This document shows positions 1 through 8,110 of a stretch of 64,000 nucleotides of DNA, in pieces. Location of the stretch: contig NZ_CP084061.1 of NCBI RefSeq assembly GCF_020215665.1, positions 2,078,001 through 2,142,000 on the forward strand, given 5' to 3'. Positions within the stretch are counted from its first letter, which is position 1; every line of letters begins with the position of its first letter. The notes below the pieces were generated by a model that saw only the letters and a program-made list of their open reading frames with translations, searched no databases and was not told the origin of the DNA. Made by a program: the position numbers and the translations under genes. This DNA is from Blautia parvula. Lineage in GTDB: Bacteria > Bacillota > Clostridia > Lachnospirales > Lachnospiraceae.

Positions 1-827
1 ATATTATCTCCGCCTGCTTTCGGGGCATCCGGGAGAAGCTGTTTTTCTGCGAAATTCATCTCCCGAAGTGTCCGGAAGATTCCGTCAAAGTCTACATCGC
101 CCTCGCCCATAGCAAGGTGCTGATGGATGGTCACATCCGCCTTTCCCCTTCCATTCAGCCACGGTGGATTGGCAATATAACGGCAGTCAAGAGTCTGGTT
201 GAACGTATCTGCAAACAACACATGCGTCAGTTCATCTCCGGCATACTTAAGCATGGAGCACACATCTCCCTTTCCCTCATCGTAAAAGAACCCATGAGGC
301 GCAGAGTATACATATCCCAGATTCCTGGAGCGGAAGGACTTCACCATGTCACAGGTCTCATTGTTCCGCTCACAAAAATCATAAGGATGAGACTGGATTT
401 CCACCCGGATACCCTCCCGCTCTATGATGGGAAGCAGTTCCTCCATGGATCTAAACCACATGCCATTGCAGATTTCCTGATGGTTGGGATCTCCTGAGAG
501 CTCCGTGTTGATGACCTGTACCCCCATGTCAGCTGCAATCTCTATCATTCGTTTCCAGTTCGATACCGCAAACCTGCGCTCCTCCTCTGTGGGACCTGAC
601 CAGCGGTATACCACAATAAAGGATGAGATTTCCACACCTGTTTCTCTGAGTGCTTTTCTGTACTCCTGTTCGCACTCTCTTGAAAAAAGAGGGTGCTTAT
701 AAAAGGGATTTATCCTCGGATGGGGTGACTGTTCAATATACCGGTATCCCCAGTCCGCCACCTGATGGACCATACGGTTAATATCCATCTGTTTTGCCAG
801 AACATCCACATCAAATGCTATCTTCAT
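1..827 (-). CDS. Sugar phosphate isomerase/epimerase, TIM barrel (partial)
   Basis: The reading frame runs from an ATG at 827, behind an AGGAGG ribosome site, through the left window edge, so the C-terminus is missing. About 275 residues are visible. It begins MKIAFDVDVLAKQMDINRMV and shows the AP_endonuc_2/IolI-type barrel pattern: an early acidic residue after GYRYIEQSP, an INTELSGDP strand and an EIQSHPYDF strand that would supply metal ligands (Glu, His). This family isomerises or epimerises keto-sugars and inosose-type compounds with a divalent metal. It is the last visible gene of the inositol-type operon, 26 bp after the dehydrogenase. An IolI-like inosose isomerase role is inferred from context; the exact substrate is unknown. 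Confidence 0.8.
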   Translation of the reverse strand, partial: MKIAFDVDVLAKQMDINRMVHQVADWGYRYIEQSPHPRINPFYKHPLFSRECEQEYRKALRETGVEISSFIVVYRWSGPTEEERRFAVSNWKRMIEIAADMGVQVINTELSGDPNHQEICNGMWFRSMEELLPIIEREGIRVEIQSHPYDFCERNNETCDMVKSFRSRNLGYVYSAPHGFFYDEGKGDVCSMLKYAGDELTHVLFADTFNQTLDCRYIANPPWLNGRGKADVTIHQHLAMGEGDVDFDGIFRTLREMNFAEKQLLPDAPKAGGDN

Positions 828-853
828 ATCACTGCCTCCTGCCCTGTTTTCTA

Positions 854-1870
854 TCAGCCTTTATAAAAATCCGGGCGGTCAGTCAGCGGAACGTCCTCAA
901 TTCCTCCGCTTATCTGGGATTTCAGGCAGGCATCTGTGGTAACTGCTGCACAGTAACCATCCCACGCTGACGCTGCTGCCGCACAGTAAGTATCTTCATT
1001 GCAGGCATCTACCCATGCCTGGAATTCCCTGTTATAGGATTCTTCAAAAAAGCCAAGACCGTCAGAGGTCATGCCCACTGAGGAACTGTTCTTAGTACAG
1101 ACATTAACGCGGGCATGGCGCGGCAGGGTCGCAGTGCCGTCCTCACACAGAACCTCGCAGCGGATATCATAAGCATACTGGCAGTTCACCCAGATTTCTG
1201 CCGTGATCACCATACCGGAAGATGTGGTAAGCAGTACGATCTGCGGATCATGCAGATTAGGGTTCTTAGAATATTTTGTAGTCTTCGGAAAAATTACCTG
1301 GGCTTTTGTGAAATAATCCCCAACCAGCCAGCTCATGGTATCAATCTCGTGTATCGCAGTGCCTGTCACAGCGACAACATCATCAAATGCTTCCGGGTAA
1401 TCCGCATTTCTGTGAGCGCAGTGCGCAACCAGGGGCTCACCCAGTCTGCCGGATACCACCAGTTCTTTCAGCTCCTGGTACGCCTCGTCAAACCGGCGGT
1501 TAAAGCCAAGCTGGATCAGGCGTTTGCCGCCGGCCATCTCCGCATCCACCACTTTCCTTGCCCCCTCTGAGGATGCTGACAGCGGTTTTTCACAGAAAAT
1601 AAATTTTTTAAGCCGCAGTGCCTCCAGACAGAACTCCTCATGTGTCTTGTCAGCGCTGACGATCACAATAGCATCCACTTCCGGGTCCCGGATCAAGGCG
1701 ATGGGGTCGGCCATAAAACGAACGCTCTCATAAGGGGCAGTCACTTCCCTTGCACGTGCCTCATTGACATCCGATACTGCTGTCACCGTAGCGTTGTTGA
1801 TTCTTGTCATCAGACGAAGAAAATGCTGGGTTCCCATAGCTCCTACACCAATAATTCCTACTCTAAGCAT
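854..1870 (-). CDS. Gfo/Idh/MocA oxidoreductase, IolG-like inositol 2-dehydrogenase
   Basis: A 338-residue NAD(P)-dependent dehydrogenase of the usual length. The Rossmann motif GVGAMG lies at residues 8-13, the EKPLS motif with the family's catalytic Lys at 94-98, and an HEID motif (His174, Asp177) in the C-terminal domain. Family members oxidise a ring or sugar hydroxyl; beside iolE the likely reaction is myo-inositol (or an isomer) to 2-keto-inositol. The residue four before His174 is Gly170; from memory canonical IolG has a catalytic Asp there, so substrate or mechanism may differ. The start is an ATG behind AGGAGG. It lies 57 bp after the hydroxypyruvate-isomerase-like gene in the same operon. 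A related inositol or amino-sugar dehydrogenase is the alternative. Confidence 0.85.
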   Translation of the reverse strand: MLRVGIIGVGAMGTQHFLRLMTRINNATVTAVSDVNEARAREVTAPYESVRFMADPIALIRDPEVDAIVIVSADKTHEEFCLEALRLKKFIFCEKPLSASSEGARKVVDAEMAGGKRLIQLGFNRRFDEAYQELKELVVSGRLGEPLVAHCAHRNADYPEAFDDVVAVTGTAIHEIDTMSWLVGDYFTKAQVIFPKTTKYSKNPNLHDPQIVLLTTSSGMVITAEIWVNCQYAYDIRCEVLCEDGTATLPRHARVNVCTKNSSSVGMTSDGLGFFEESYNREFQAWVDACNEDTYCAAAASAWDGYCAAVTTDACLKSQISGGIEDVPLTDRPDFYKG

Positions 1871-1927
1871 AATAAAATTCCTCCTGAATTTATATAAATT
1901 TTATAATCGGGTTTTAATAACCCGTTG

Positions 1928-2716
1928 TTATACATTTTCCATAATCGCTTTCACTGCATCCTGTGTACCGTTTGCCGGGAACAGTTCATATCCTATCCTT
2001 CCGGTATAGCCGCAGTCTTCCAAATGACGGATGACCTTTTTATATTGGATCTCCCCTGTGCCGGGTTCGTGGCGCCCCGGTGCATCGGCGATATGGATAT
2101 GCCCGAACTGGTCATAGTATCTGCTGATGTTGTCGCAGAGACTTCCTTCGTTTAACTGCATGTGATATACGTCATAAAGTATTTTCAAACGCGGTGAACC
2201 GATCAGCCTGCATATCTCCGCCCCCATCTGTGTGGTCGTAAGAAAATTTCCCACATGATCTGTTGTTATATTGAGTGCTTCCAGGTTGAGATTTATTTCT
2301 TCCTCCTCCGCGATCGCTGCGCATTCCAGAAGCGTATCATACATGGAACACAGTTTGACCGTGTGAGACAGATTCTCATAGTGGTTTACAACGACGCCCC
2401 CTTCCCCCAGTGCGTTGGAGTGGATCGTCACACTTACGGCCCCCACTTTTTTTGCAGCCTCGATGGACTGTCTGAGGTAATCCAGATAAGCAGTCTTATG
2501 TGTGGGGTCTATCAGAGAATAATCCGCATCTCCATTGAAGCCCGAGATCACAATTCCGGCCTTTTGGGCTGCTTCCCGTGTTTCCTCAAGATTCCTGATA
2601 CGCCAGTCCCAGAACTCCACAGCCTCAAATCCGTCATTCTTTGCCGCCTGGAAACGTTCCAGCCAAGGCAGTTCGGTATACAGCGTGTCAATACATGCAC
2701 ATTTTGCTAAACTCAT
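1928..2716 (-). CDS. Hydroxypyruvate isomerase-like TIM-barrel protein
   Basis: 262 residues, close to the length of hydroxypyruvate isomerase (Hyi). The barrel pattern is clear: VEFWDWR (about 33-39), then a Glu strand LNLEALN, then a LKILYDVYHMQ strand, then FGHIHIADAPGRHEPGTGEI, typical of Hyi, and a final GYELFP Glu strand. Metal-binding Glu, Asp, His and Glu residues are all present. Known members interconvert hydroxypyruvate and tartronate semialdehyde or act on related keto-sugars. In this operon it more likely acts on an inositol-derived or keto-sugar intermediate; that is inference. It is 43 bp after the transporter gene and co-oriented with it. Confidence 0.85.
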   Translation of the reverse strand: MSLAKCACIDTLYTELPWLERFQAAKNDGFEAVEFWDWRIRNLEETREAAQKAGIVISGFNGDADYSLIDPTHKTAYLDYLRQSIEAAKKVGAVSVTIHSNALGEGGVVVNHYENLSHTVKLCSMYDTLLECAAIAEEEEINLNLEALNITTDHVGNFLTTTQMGAEICRLIGSPRLKILYDVYHMQLNEGSLCDNISRYYDQFGHIHIADAPGRHEPGTGEIQYKKVIRHLEDCGYTGRIGYELFPANGTQDAVKAIMENV

Positions 2717-2759
2717 ACTATAAATATCTCCCTTCTTTTTATGTATCTATAATCTTTGA

Positions 2760-4202
2760 TCAGACAGTGCTTACCGCCTGACCCAGTTCCCGTTCCACAG
2801 ATTCTGATGATTCCCTGTCAGCTTCCATTCTCTCATTTTCCATTTCCCGCTCCAGAAGCTCTTTCATTATGACAGGATATTCTTTATCCAAATGGTAAAA
2901 CAGCAGGATCACAATGACAAATACCGCTGTGCCTATCATACCGTAGACGAAAAGGTTATATACCGTGTCCAGGGCCTTCTGGGACTGCTGTCCGGCCGCG
3001 GCGACACCATTATATCCTGACCAGCTCATGACAGCCCCAATGGCAGCCGAGCAGATACCCTGGCCAAACTTCTGCCCTGATGTCACTGCACTTTGAATGG
3101 CTGAAGGGGTTCGTATTCCCGTTTTCCACTGTCCGTATTCCACCACATCCGCAACCATAGTGTACATCATGGCGTATTCACAGGCCAAACCTGCACCGCG
3201 AAGCAGAGTTCCCGCAAAGACCACCGGTACGCTCGTGGGGCCGAGAGGCACTACCAGCGCACCTGCGATAATACACACAGCACCGAAAATACACCAGTTG
3301 CGCTTTGTCATCTTGTGAATCAGCAGTCCCACAAGAGGTGTCACAGCGATCATCATGATCTGACACGCGAAGTTAATGACACCCATCAGATTCTCTGTTC
3401 CCAGAAAATTCTTACAGTAATAGGTCAGCATGGTACCGGAAACTGTCTGGTAAAACGCAAGGGCAAAGAAGAAAAGGAATGCCAATATAAAATACTTATT
3501 TTTGAACAGCACCGTCACCGCTGTCTTCAGCGGCACTTTTTCCCCGTTGGAGTCATCCACTACCTGTACTCTCTCTTTTGTAAAAAAGAAACACCACAGA
3601 AGCAGCAGGCTGCATGCAATTCCATAGATGGAAGTAGCCTTGACCCAGGCTGCCTGTCCGCCACCCAGCAGGTCAACCAGGGGAAGAAACCCCAAGGTCA
3701 TAGCCATGTTAGCCATGGGAGAAATTGTCATACGGATAATATTGGTCCGCGCTCTTTCATCCTGGTTACGTGTAAGGTAAGTCACCAGCGTGGCATAGGG
3801 AAGCTGAGTCATGGTATACACAACAGTCAGCATTAAATTATAGGTAAAGAATATGTAAACCGCCTGGGCAAATGCTCCAATCTGCGGCACTGTCATCAGC
3901 AGCACAGAGGCAATAGTATAAGGAACTGCCATTCGCAGCAGCCAAACACGGACCCGTCCGTATTTTGATCTTGTCCTGTCCACAAGAAACCCTGCCGCCA
4001 TATCGGATGCGCCATTAAATACCTGCGATATTGCAATGATCATTCCCACTGTCGCCGGAGATACCCCAACCACATCTGTGTAGAAAAACACCAGCAGTGT
4101 GGTGAACAGCGCGAACATTGCACATGTTGCGACCTCACCCATGCTGTAAGAAAGCTTCTCTCCCAAACTTAAACGTCCGTCCTGGACTTTTGTCTTATTC
4201 AT
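2760..4202 (-). CDS. GPH-family sugar:cation symporter
   Basis: 480 residues with about twelve hydrophobic segments. The N-terminal pattern LGEKLSYSMGEVATC followed by FYTDVVGVSPATVG, and the loop DRTRSKYGRVRVWLLR between helices 2 and 3, are typical of the glycoside-pentoside-hexuronide (MelB-type) group of the major facilitator superfamily. It would bring a sugar or cyclitol across the cytoplasmic membrane with Na+ or H+. The C-terminal tail is long, charged and Glu-rich. It sits between iolE (46 bp upstream) and the isomerase gene, so it is the likely uptake route for the operon's substrate, in place of the IolT or ABC importers often linked to iol genes. Confidence 0.9.
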   Translation of the reverse strand: MNKTKVQDGRLSLGEKLSYSMGEVATCAMFALFTTLLVFFYTDVVGVSPATVGMIIAISQVFNGASDMAAGFLVDRTRSKYGRVRVWLLRMAVPYTIASVLLMTVPQIGAFAQAVYIFFTYNLMLTVVYTMTQLPYATLVTYLTRNQDERARTNIIRMTISPMANMAMTLGFLPLVDLLGGGQAAWVKATSIYGIACSLLLLWCFFFTKERVQVVDDSNGEKVPLKTAVTVLFKNKYFILAFLFFFALAFYQTVSGTMLTYYCKNFLGTENLMGVINFACQIMMIAVTPLVGLLIHKMTKRNWCIFGAVCIIAGALVVPLGPTSVPVVFAGTLLRGAGLACEYAMMYTMVADVVEYGQWKTGIRTPSAIQSAVTSGQKFGQGICSAAIGAVMSWSGYNGVAAAGQQSQKALDTVYNLFVYGMIGTAVFVIVILLFYHLDKEYPVIMKELLEREMENERMEADRESSESVERELGQAVSTV

Positions 4203-4248
4203 CTCTTACCACCCCAATCGGCAATCAGCCGTATTTTTTTAGATTTAC

Positions 4249-5139
4249 TTAAATTCCCGCATGGATTCGTATGTATTCCCTTGCGCTTTTCGCACAGGCA
4301 AAGGGATTTGCTTTTGCCGGGTCCTGCTCCGCCTCCACAATAAACCAGCCCTCGTAATGAGCCTTCTGCAGTTCTCCGAATACGCCGGGAAAGTCTACGC
4401 ATCCATCACCCGGTATGGTGAAACACCCTTCCAGCACTGCCTTTCGGAACGGAAAACCTTCCTTGTATGCCTGCGCCATTTTATCAGGTCTTATGTCCTT
4501 TAAATGTACATGACCGATCCGCGGCCCGAATTCCCTTGCTGCTCTGACCGGGTCCTCTTTTGAAAAGGTAAAGTGGCCCGTATCAAAACATAGGTAAACA
4601 TAACGCGGATCTGTATCTTCCATAAGACGTTTTGTCTCCTCAAAGGTCTGCACCACTGTTGCCATGTGATGATGGTAGCAGAGTTTAAATCCACGCTCTG
4701 TTGCAATTTTTCCGAGTCTGTTCAGGCCGGTACATAGCTTCTCCCACTCTTTCTCATCCGCCGACGGTTTACTGCTGCCAAACATGGAACAATTCTCTGC
4801 AAACAGACAGCGTGTCAGTTCACAGACATTGATGCGGGCCGCCCCTGCAGCTTCCAAAAAATCAAGCTGTTTGATGAATGCTGCTTCGTTTTCTTCATAA
4901 GGTGTCGAACAGAGAAAACTTGAAAACCACTGGGACGCTGTTTTTATCCCCCGCAGATCAAGGGCTCTGTTCAGTTCTGTGGGATCAGTCGGAAACTTTC
5001 CCCCCACCTCTGTGCCCTGAAAACCGGCAAGTGCAGCTTCTGAAATCATCTGTTCAAACGTCAGTTCTCCTCCAAGCTGCGGCATATCATCATTTGTCCA
5101 GCCTATAGGGGCAATGCCCAGTTTCACATTGTTAAACAT
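4249..5139 (-). CDS. iolE: Inosose dehydratase (IolE)
   Basis: 296 residues, matching IolE length. The N-terminal signature GIAPIGWTNDDMPQLGGE (residues 8-25) and GTEVGGKFP (about 42-50) are characteristic of 2-keto-myo-inositol dehydratase; later CYHHHMATVVQ, LCFDTGHF and GHVHLKDIR supply metal ligands. The enzyme removes water from 2-keto-inositol to give the cyclic diketone of the inositol pathway in the cytoplasm. It is the first gene of the operon, with an AGGAGG site 8 bp before the ATG. The operon lacks iolB, iolC, iolD and iolJ within the window, so later steps must be encoded beyond the left edge or elsewhere, or the route differs. Confidence 0.93.
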   Translation of the reverse strand: MFNNVKLGIAPIGWTNDDMPQLGGELTFEQMISEAALAGFQGTEVGGKFPTDPTELNRALDLRGIKTASQWFSSFLCSTPYEENEAAFIKQLDFLEAAGAARINVCELTRCLFAENCSMFGSSKPSADEKEWEKLCTGLNRLGKIATERGFKLCYHHHMATVVQTFEETKRLMEDTDPRYVYLCFDTGHFTFSKEDPVRAAREFGPRIGHVHLKDIRPDKMAQAYKEGFPFRKAVLEGCFTIPGDGCVDFPGVFGELQKAHYEGWFIVEAEQDPAKANPFACAKSAREYIRIHAGI

Positions 5140-5187
5140 ATCCTTCCTCCTGCTCTGTATTTGTTGCGCTGTTATTTTTGTGCTTTT

Positions 5188-5224
5188 ATTGTGCCAATTT
5201 TGTTATTGTGCCGCTGTGCACAAT
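5188..5224 (-). promoter_or_regulatory. Operator cluster of the iol operon (ATTGTGC boxes)
   Basis: Three copies of the box occur in 37 bp: ATTGTGCC at 5188-5195, ATTGTGCC at 5205-5212 and the inverted form GTGCACAAT at 5216-5224. They start 3 bp after the -10 element of the iol promoter and so cover the transcription start and early leader, where a bound repressor would block transcription. The same box occurs in tandem at the promoter of the adjacent LacI-type gene, which makes that protein the probable ligand-responsive repressor. Binding is inferred. Confidence 0.65.
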
Positions 5225-5227
5225 TTA

Positions 5228-5256
5228 TTTATACCATTTTCTGCCGTCAGAGTCAA
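5228..5256 (-). promoter_or_regulatory. Sigma-A promoter of the iol operon
   Basis: On the minus strand TTGACT (5256-5251), a 17-bp spacer and TATAAA (5233-5228) form a near-consensus promoter about 90 bp before the iolE start codon. The operator boxes follow immediately. Confidence 0.75.
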
Positions 5257-5433
5257 CAGTTTTTGCTGTATCTCTGTACAAAACGGCAGTTTTCATATTT
5301 TCCATACTGCATAATCATATAATAGTTCCAAAAAGCAGACTGTTTTTGATGCAAAAATGCACATTTCACAAAAATCGCACAACACTAGTGTACATATCTC
5401 CTTTGTGCGCAGCCCATTCTGCCGATTGCATAA

Positions 5434-5464
5434 CAAAAAAAGGAACAGGCTGTCAGCCTGCTCC
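5434..5464 (-). terminator. Rho-independent terminator of the LacI-type gene
   Basis: On the minus strand GGAGCAGGC, a 5-nt loop and GCCTGTTCC form a 9-bp stem with one G-T pair, followed by a run of seven or eight T. It lies about 60 bp after the regulator's stop codon and separates it from the iol operon. Confidence 0.85.
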
Positions 5465-5522
5465 CATTTTCCTTTATTATGAAGCACAATATTTCTCAGA
5501 CGCAATATTTCTGCGTATATGA

Positions 5523-6581
5523 TTATGGTCTACCCTTCAAATTTTCCGCACAGATAATCTCAATAGCCGGCTGGTCTTTATCTGGTCTCGGTTCCATGTT
5601 CTGCTGTATATATTCACGCAGTACAAAAAGGGGCCGATACCCCTGACGGTATATATCCTGTGCTATTGTAAAGTCGATTTCTCCTTTTTGCAGCAGCCGT
5701 TTAGTCTCGTCTGTCAGATCATGGCTGATGACCCGAATTTCTCCCTGGCGCCCAACGGCACGAATCGCCTCCACACAACCTGAAACACTGTGGTTCGCCA
5801 TATATATCCCTTTGATTTTTGGAATCCTTTCCAGTACAGCCTTTACCTTCTGGTAAGTCAGTGCATAGTCATTATAGGTCTCTATAATTTCAATGTGGCT
5901 GCTGGCAAAACGACTCTCATGTATGCGCTGACAAAAGCCCTGCATTCTCATACGGTGCGCATTAAACTCTGAATTTCCCACGCAGATCAGCAGATAGTCT
6001 TCCGGCCGCAGATATTTTACCATCAATTCCCCTGCAACACGGCCTCCCTGCAGCAGGTCCTGACCGATGAAACAGAGCCGCCTGCTGTTCGATATATCAG
6101 AATTAAAAGTGACCACAGGAATGCCCTGCCGGTACAGCTCATCTATTTTCTCCACTATGGAAATGTGGTCTTTGGCACACATGGCGATTCCCTGCACCTG
6201 CTGCCTCAACAGGCTGTCCATACGCTCAATGCTCTCATCCGGTATATCGGTTTCACATTCCTCCACGATAACCTCCACAGAATACGCATCCAACAGCGCC
6301 TGTGCATCCTGTATGCCCCGCATGATCTCCCTCTTAAAATATCCCTGCCAGTTGGGAAGCACAACGCCAAGCCTGCAGGGGCCCGGAGACGGCGGTGTCA
6401 GTCCCAGAACCGCTGCCTGTTCTTCACTGGGCGGAATATAGTTAAGCGCCCTCATAGCCAGAACCACTCTCTCATATACATCAGGTTTTACATGGGGCCG
6501 GCCGTTGAGTACACGGTCCACAGTTCCCCTGGAGACACCTGCCCGTTCAGCCACCATGCTGATCGTCACTTTTTTTGCCAC
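5523..6581 (-). CDS. LacI-family transcriptional regulator of the iol operon
   Basis: 352 residues. An N-terminal helix-turn-helix of the LacI type (VTISMVAERAGVSRGTVDRV, residues 5-24) with the NGRPHVKPDVYERV hinge start is followed by a periplasmic-binding-protein-like sensor domain (LGVVLPNWQGYFKREIMRGI onward). The start is a GTG at 6581 with an AAAGGCGG site 7 bp upstream. Position directly upstream of iolE and shared ATTGTGC boxes at both promoters point to a repressor of the inositol operon that also controls itself. The inducer is probably an inositol or its first keto-product, which the sequence does not show. Confidence 0.9.
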   Translation of the reverse strand: MAKKVTISMVAERAGVSRGTVDRVLNGRPHVKPDVYERVVLAMRALNYIPPSEEQAAVLGLTPPSPGPCRLGVVLPNWQGYFKREIMRGIQDAQALLDAYSVEVIVEECETDIPDESIERMDSLLRQQVQGIAMCAKDHISIVEKIDELYRQGIPVVTFNSDISNSRRLCFIGQDLLQGGRVAGELMVKYLRPEDYLLICVGNSEFNAHRMRMQGFCQRIHESRFASSHIEIIETYNDYALTYQKVKAVLERIPKIKGIYMANHSVSGCVEAIRAVGRQGEIRVISHDLTDETKRLLQKGEIDFTIAQDIYRQGYRPLFVLREYIQQNMEPRPDKDQPAIEIICAENLKGRP

Positions 6582-6620
6582 GTAAATTCCGCCTTTCCAT
6601 ACTAAATTTCATTTTAGTAC

Positions 6621-6651
6621 AGTATAGCACATAGATGCACAATTGCACAAT
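6621..6651 (-). promoter_or_regulatory. Autoregulated promoter of the LacI-type gene
   Basis: On the minus strand a -10 TATACT lies at 6626-6621 and a -35 TTGTGC at 6650-6645 (18-bp spacer). A tandem direct repeat of the 8-mer TGCACAAT (6636-6643 and 6644-6651 on the plus strand) overlaps the -35 element. These are the same boxes as at the iolE promoter. Confidence 0.65.
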
Positions 6652-6678
6652 ACCCAAAACAAAGGACAATTCTTCTTA

Positions 6679-7890
6679 TCAATCCCATTCAGATGCGAAC
6701 CTGTCATGCACGGCTCTCATTGCCGTCTCCGCCTCGGATTCCTTTATCACCGCTGTTATACGGATCTCAGAAGTGGTCACCATATCGGTATTGATCCCCG
6801 CGTTTGAAAGTGCCTCGAACATTTTTGCGGCCACTCCGGGGTTGGAGCTGACGCCTGCGCCTACCACGGAGACCTTTGCCACATCCTCCTCACAGCTCAC
6901 ATTGGCATTTCCGATCACGTCGCTGTATTTCTTGAGAAGGTCCAGAGTCATCATCATATCCGGCCTTGCCACGGTAAAGGTCAGGGTCTTGGTGCCGTCC
7001 TTTTCCAGGGACTGGATCATGACATCAATGTTCACCCCGTTTTTTGCCATCAGGTTCAGAAGCTTAAATGTGCTCTCCGGGTTGTCCTTCATACCTGAAA
7101 CTGCAATCTTCGCTATATTCTTGTCGACGGCTACGCCGCTTATCAGCATTTTCTCCATCTTTGTGGTCTCCTTTACAACTGTTCCTTCCTCTTCGCTCAT
7201 ACTGGATCTCACCACCAGGTTTACATCGTACCGCCTTGCCATCTCCACACAGCGGCTGTGCAGCACTTTGGCTCCCAGAGACGCAAATTCCAGCATTTCC
7301 TCATACGTCACCTCCGGCATCTTTCTGGCCTTTGGCACAATGCGTGGGTCAGCCGTATATACGCCGTCCACGTCCGTATAGATCTCACACAAATCCGCAT
7401 TCAGCGCTGCCGCAAGAGCCACGGCTGTGGTATCCGAACCGCCTCTTCCCAGGGTGGTCACATCGTCGTATTTGTTGATGCCCTGGAACCCGGTCACCAC
7501 AACGATCTTGTTTGAATCCAGCTCTTTTGTGATCCTCTCGGAGTCGATTCTTTTCAGCTTCGCGTTCTGATACGCAGAGGTGGTATGCATGGGTACCTGC
7601 CACGCGTTCAGGGAAATGGCTGTCACTCCCATCTGAATCATTGTCATAGCCATGAGAGATACAGACACCTGCTCCCCTGTGGCAAGAAGCATATCCATCT
7701 CCCGTCTGGAGGGCATACTGCTGATCTCTCCTGCCTGGGCAAGCAGGCGGTCCGTGGTCTTTCCCATTGCAGAGAGGACCACTACCACCTGGTTTCCCTC
7801 TTTCCATTTCTTTATACAGCGCTCTGCCACATTTCTGATTTTATCCAGATCCGCCACTGAGCTGCCGCCGAATTTCATTACTACAAGCAT
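6679..7890 (-). CDS. lysC: Aspartate kinase
   Basis: 403 residues, the length of the Gram-positive type (kinase domain plus two C-terminal ACT domains). The N-terminal VMKFGGSSV motif (residues 4-12), an FQGINKYDDVTTLGRGGSDT nucleotide/substrate loop and the ACT-type segments IAKIAVSGMKDNPE and KVSVVGAGVSSNPG are visible. It phosphorylates L-aspartate at the entry to lysine, threonine and methionine synthesis. The ATG at 7890 follows an AGGAG site. It stands alone: the regulator follows in the same direction, and an IS200/IS605 element lies immediately upstream. No lysine riboswitch or T-box is seen in the leader of about 75 nt. Confidence 0.95.
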   Translation of the reverse strand: MLVVMKFGGSSVADLDKIRNVAERCIKKWKEGNQVVVVLSAMGKTTDRLLAQAGEISSMPSRREMDMLLATGEQVSVSLMAMTMIQMGVTAISLNAWQVPMHTTSAYQNAKLKRIDSERITKELDSNKIVVVTGFQGINKYDDVTTLGRGGSDTTAVALAAALNADLCEIYTDVDGVYTADPRIVPKARKMPEVTYEEMLEFASLGAKVLHSRCVEMARRYDVNLVVRSSMSEEEGTVVKETTKMEKMLISGVAVDKNIAKIAVSGMKDNPESTFKLLNLMAKNGVNIDVMIQSLEKDGTKTLTFTVARPDMMMTLDLLKKYSDVIGNANVSCEEDVAKVSVVGAGVSSNPGVAAKMFEALSNAGINTDMVTTSEIRITAVIKESEAETAMRAVHDRFASEWD

Positions 7891-7968
7891 GCTGTTCTCC
7901 TATTCCTTCCGTACTTTAAATAACGCCGGACGGACACTTCCCCATCCGCCGGACGAAAACCATGTATT

Positions 7969-7974
7969 ATTATA
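7969..7974 (-). promoter_or_regulatory. -10 box of lysC at the insertion-sequence junction
   Basis: A perfect TATAAT on the minus strand, about 80 bp before lysC, sits 2-3 bp from the right end of the IS200/IS605 element. Any -35 element must now come from the mobile element; the bases at that distance (around TCAATT) are a poor match. The leader that follows carries a small imperfect hairpin (CCGGCGGA pairing with TCCGTCCGG). Confidence 0.5.
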
Positions 7975-7977
7975 TCA

Positions 7978-8110
7978 GTGAACTACTCAGCAATTGAATT
8001 ACCGAGCATCTATATGCCGCACCTTCGGTGCTACCATAATGGGCAGTCCATGTGCCCAATATTGCTAGTCCTTTCGGACTTACACAAATACTTTCTGCGG
8101 ACAGTTCAGT
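7978..8110 (-). ncRNA. Putative omega RNA (reRNA) at the tnpB 3' end
   Basis: The end of tnpB and the element's right end form a chain of hairpins: AGTCC/GGACT with a 4-nt loop (8067-8080), GGGCA/TGCCC (8041-8057), GCACC/GGTGC (8019-8031) and the end hairpin (7986-8006). TnpB guide RNAs are known to be made from this position and to take their guide from the host sequence next to the right end. Here that guide would begin with the lysC -10 region. Existence of the RNA is inferred from family knowledge. Confidence 0.45.

Larger units (their letters stand above)
5140..5522. other. Intergenic regulatory region between iolE and the LacI-type gene
   Basis: 383 bp without a gene. From right to left it holds the regulator's terminator (5434-5464), an AT-rich stretch with no recognised gene, the iol promoter (5228-5256) and a run of operator-like boxes (5188-5224). 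The part between about 5265 and 5430 shows only short palindromic bits such as TGCATTTTTGCA and no convincing further feature. Confidence 0.7.

Noticed and set aside
7891-7976. Lysine riboswitch or T-box in the lysC leader
   Set aside because: The leader is only about 75 nt, with one small hairpin and none of the conserved lysine-riboswitch or T-box (UGGN) features.
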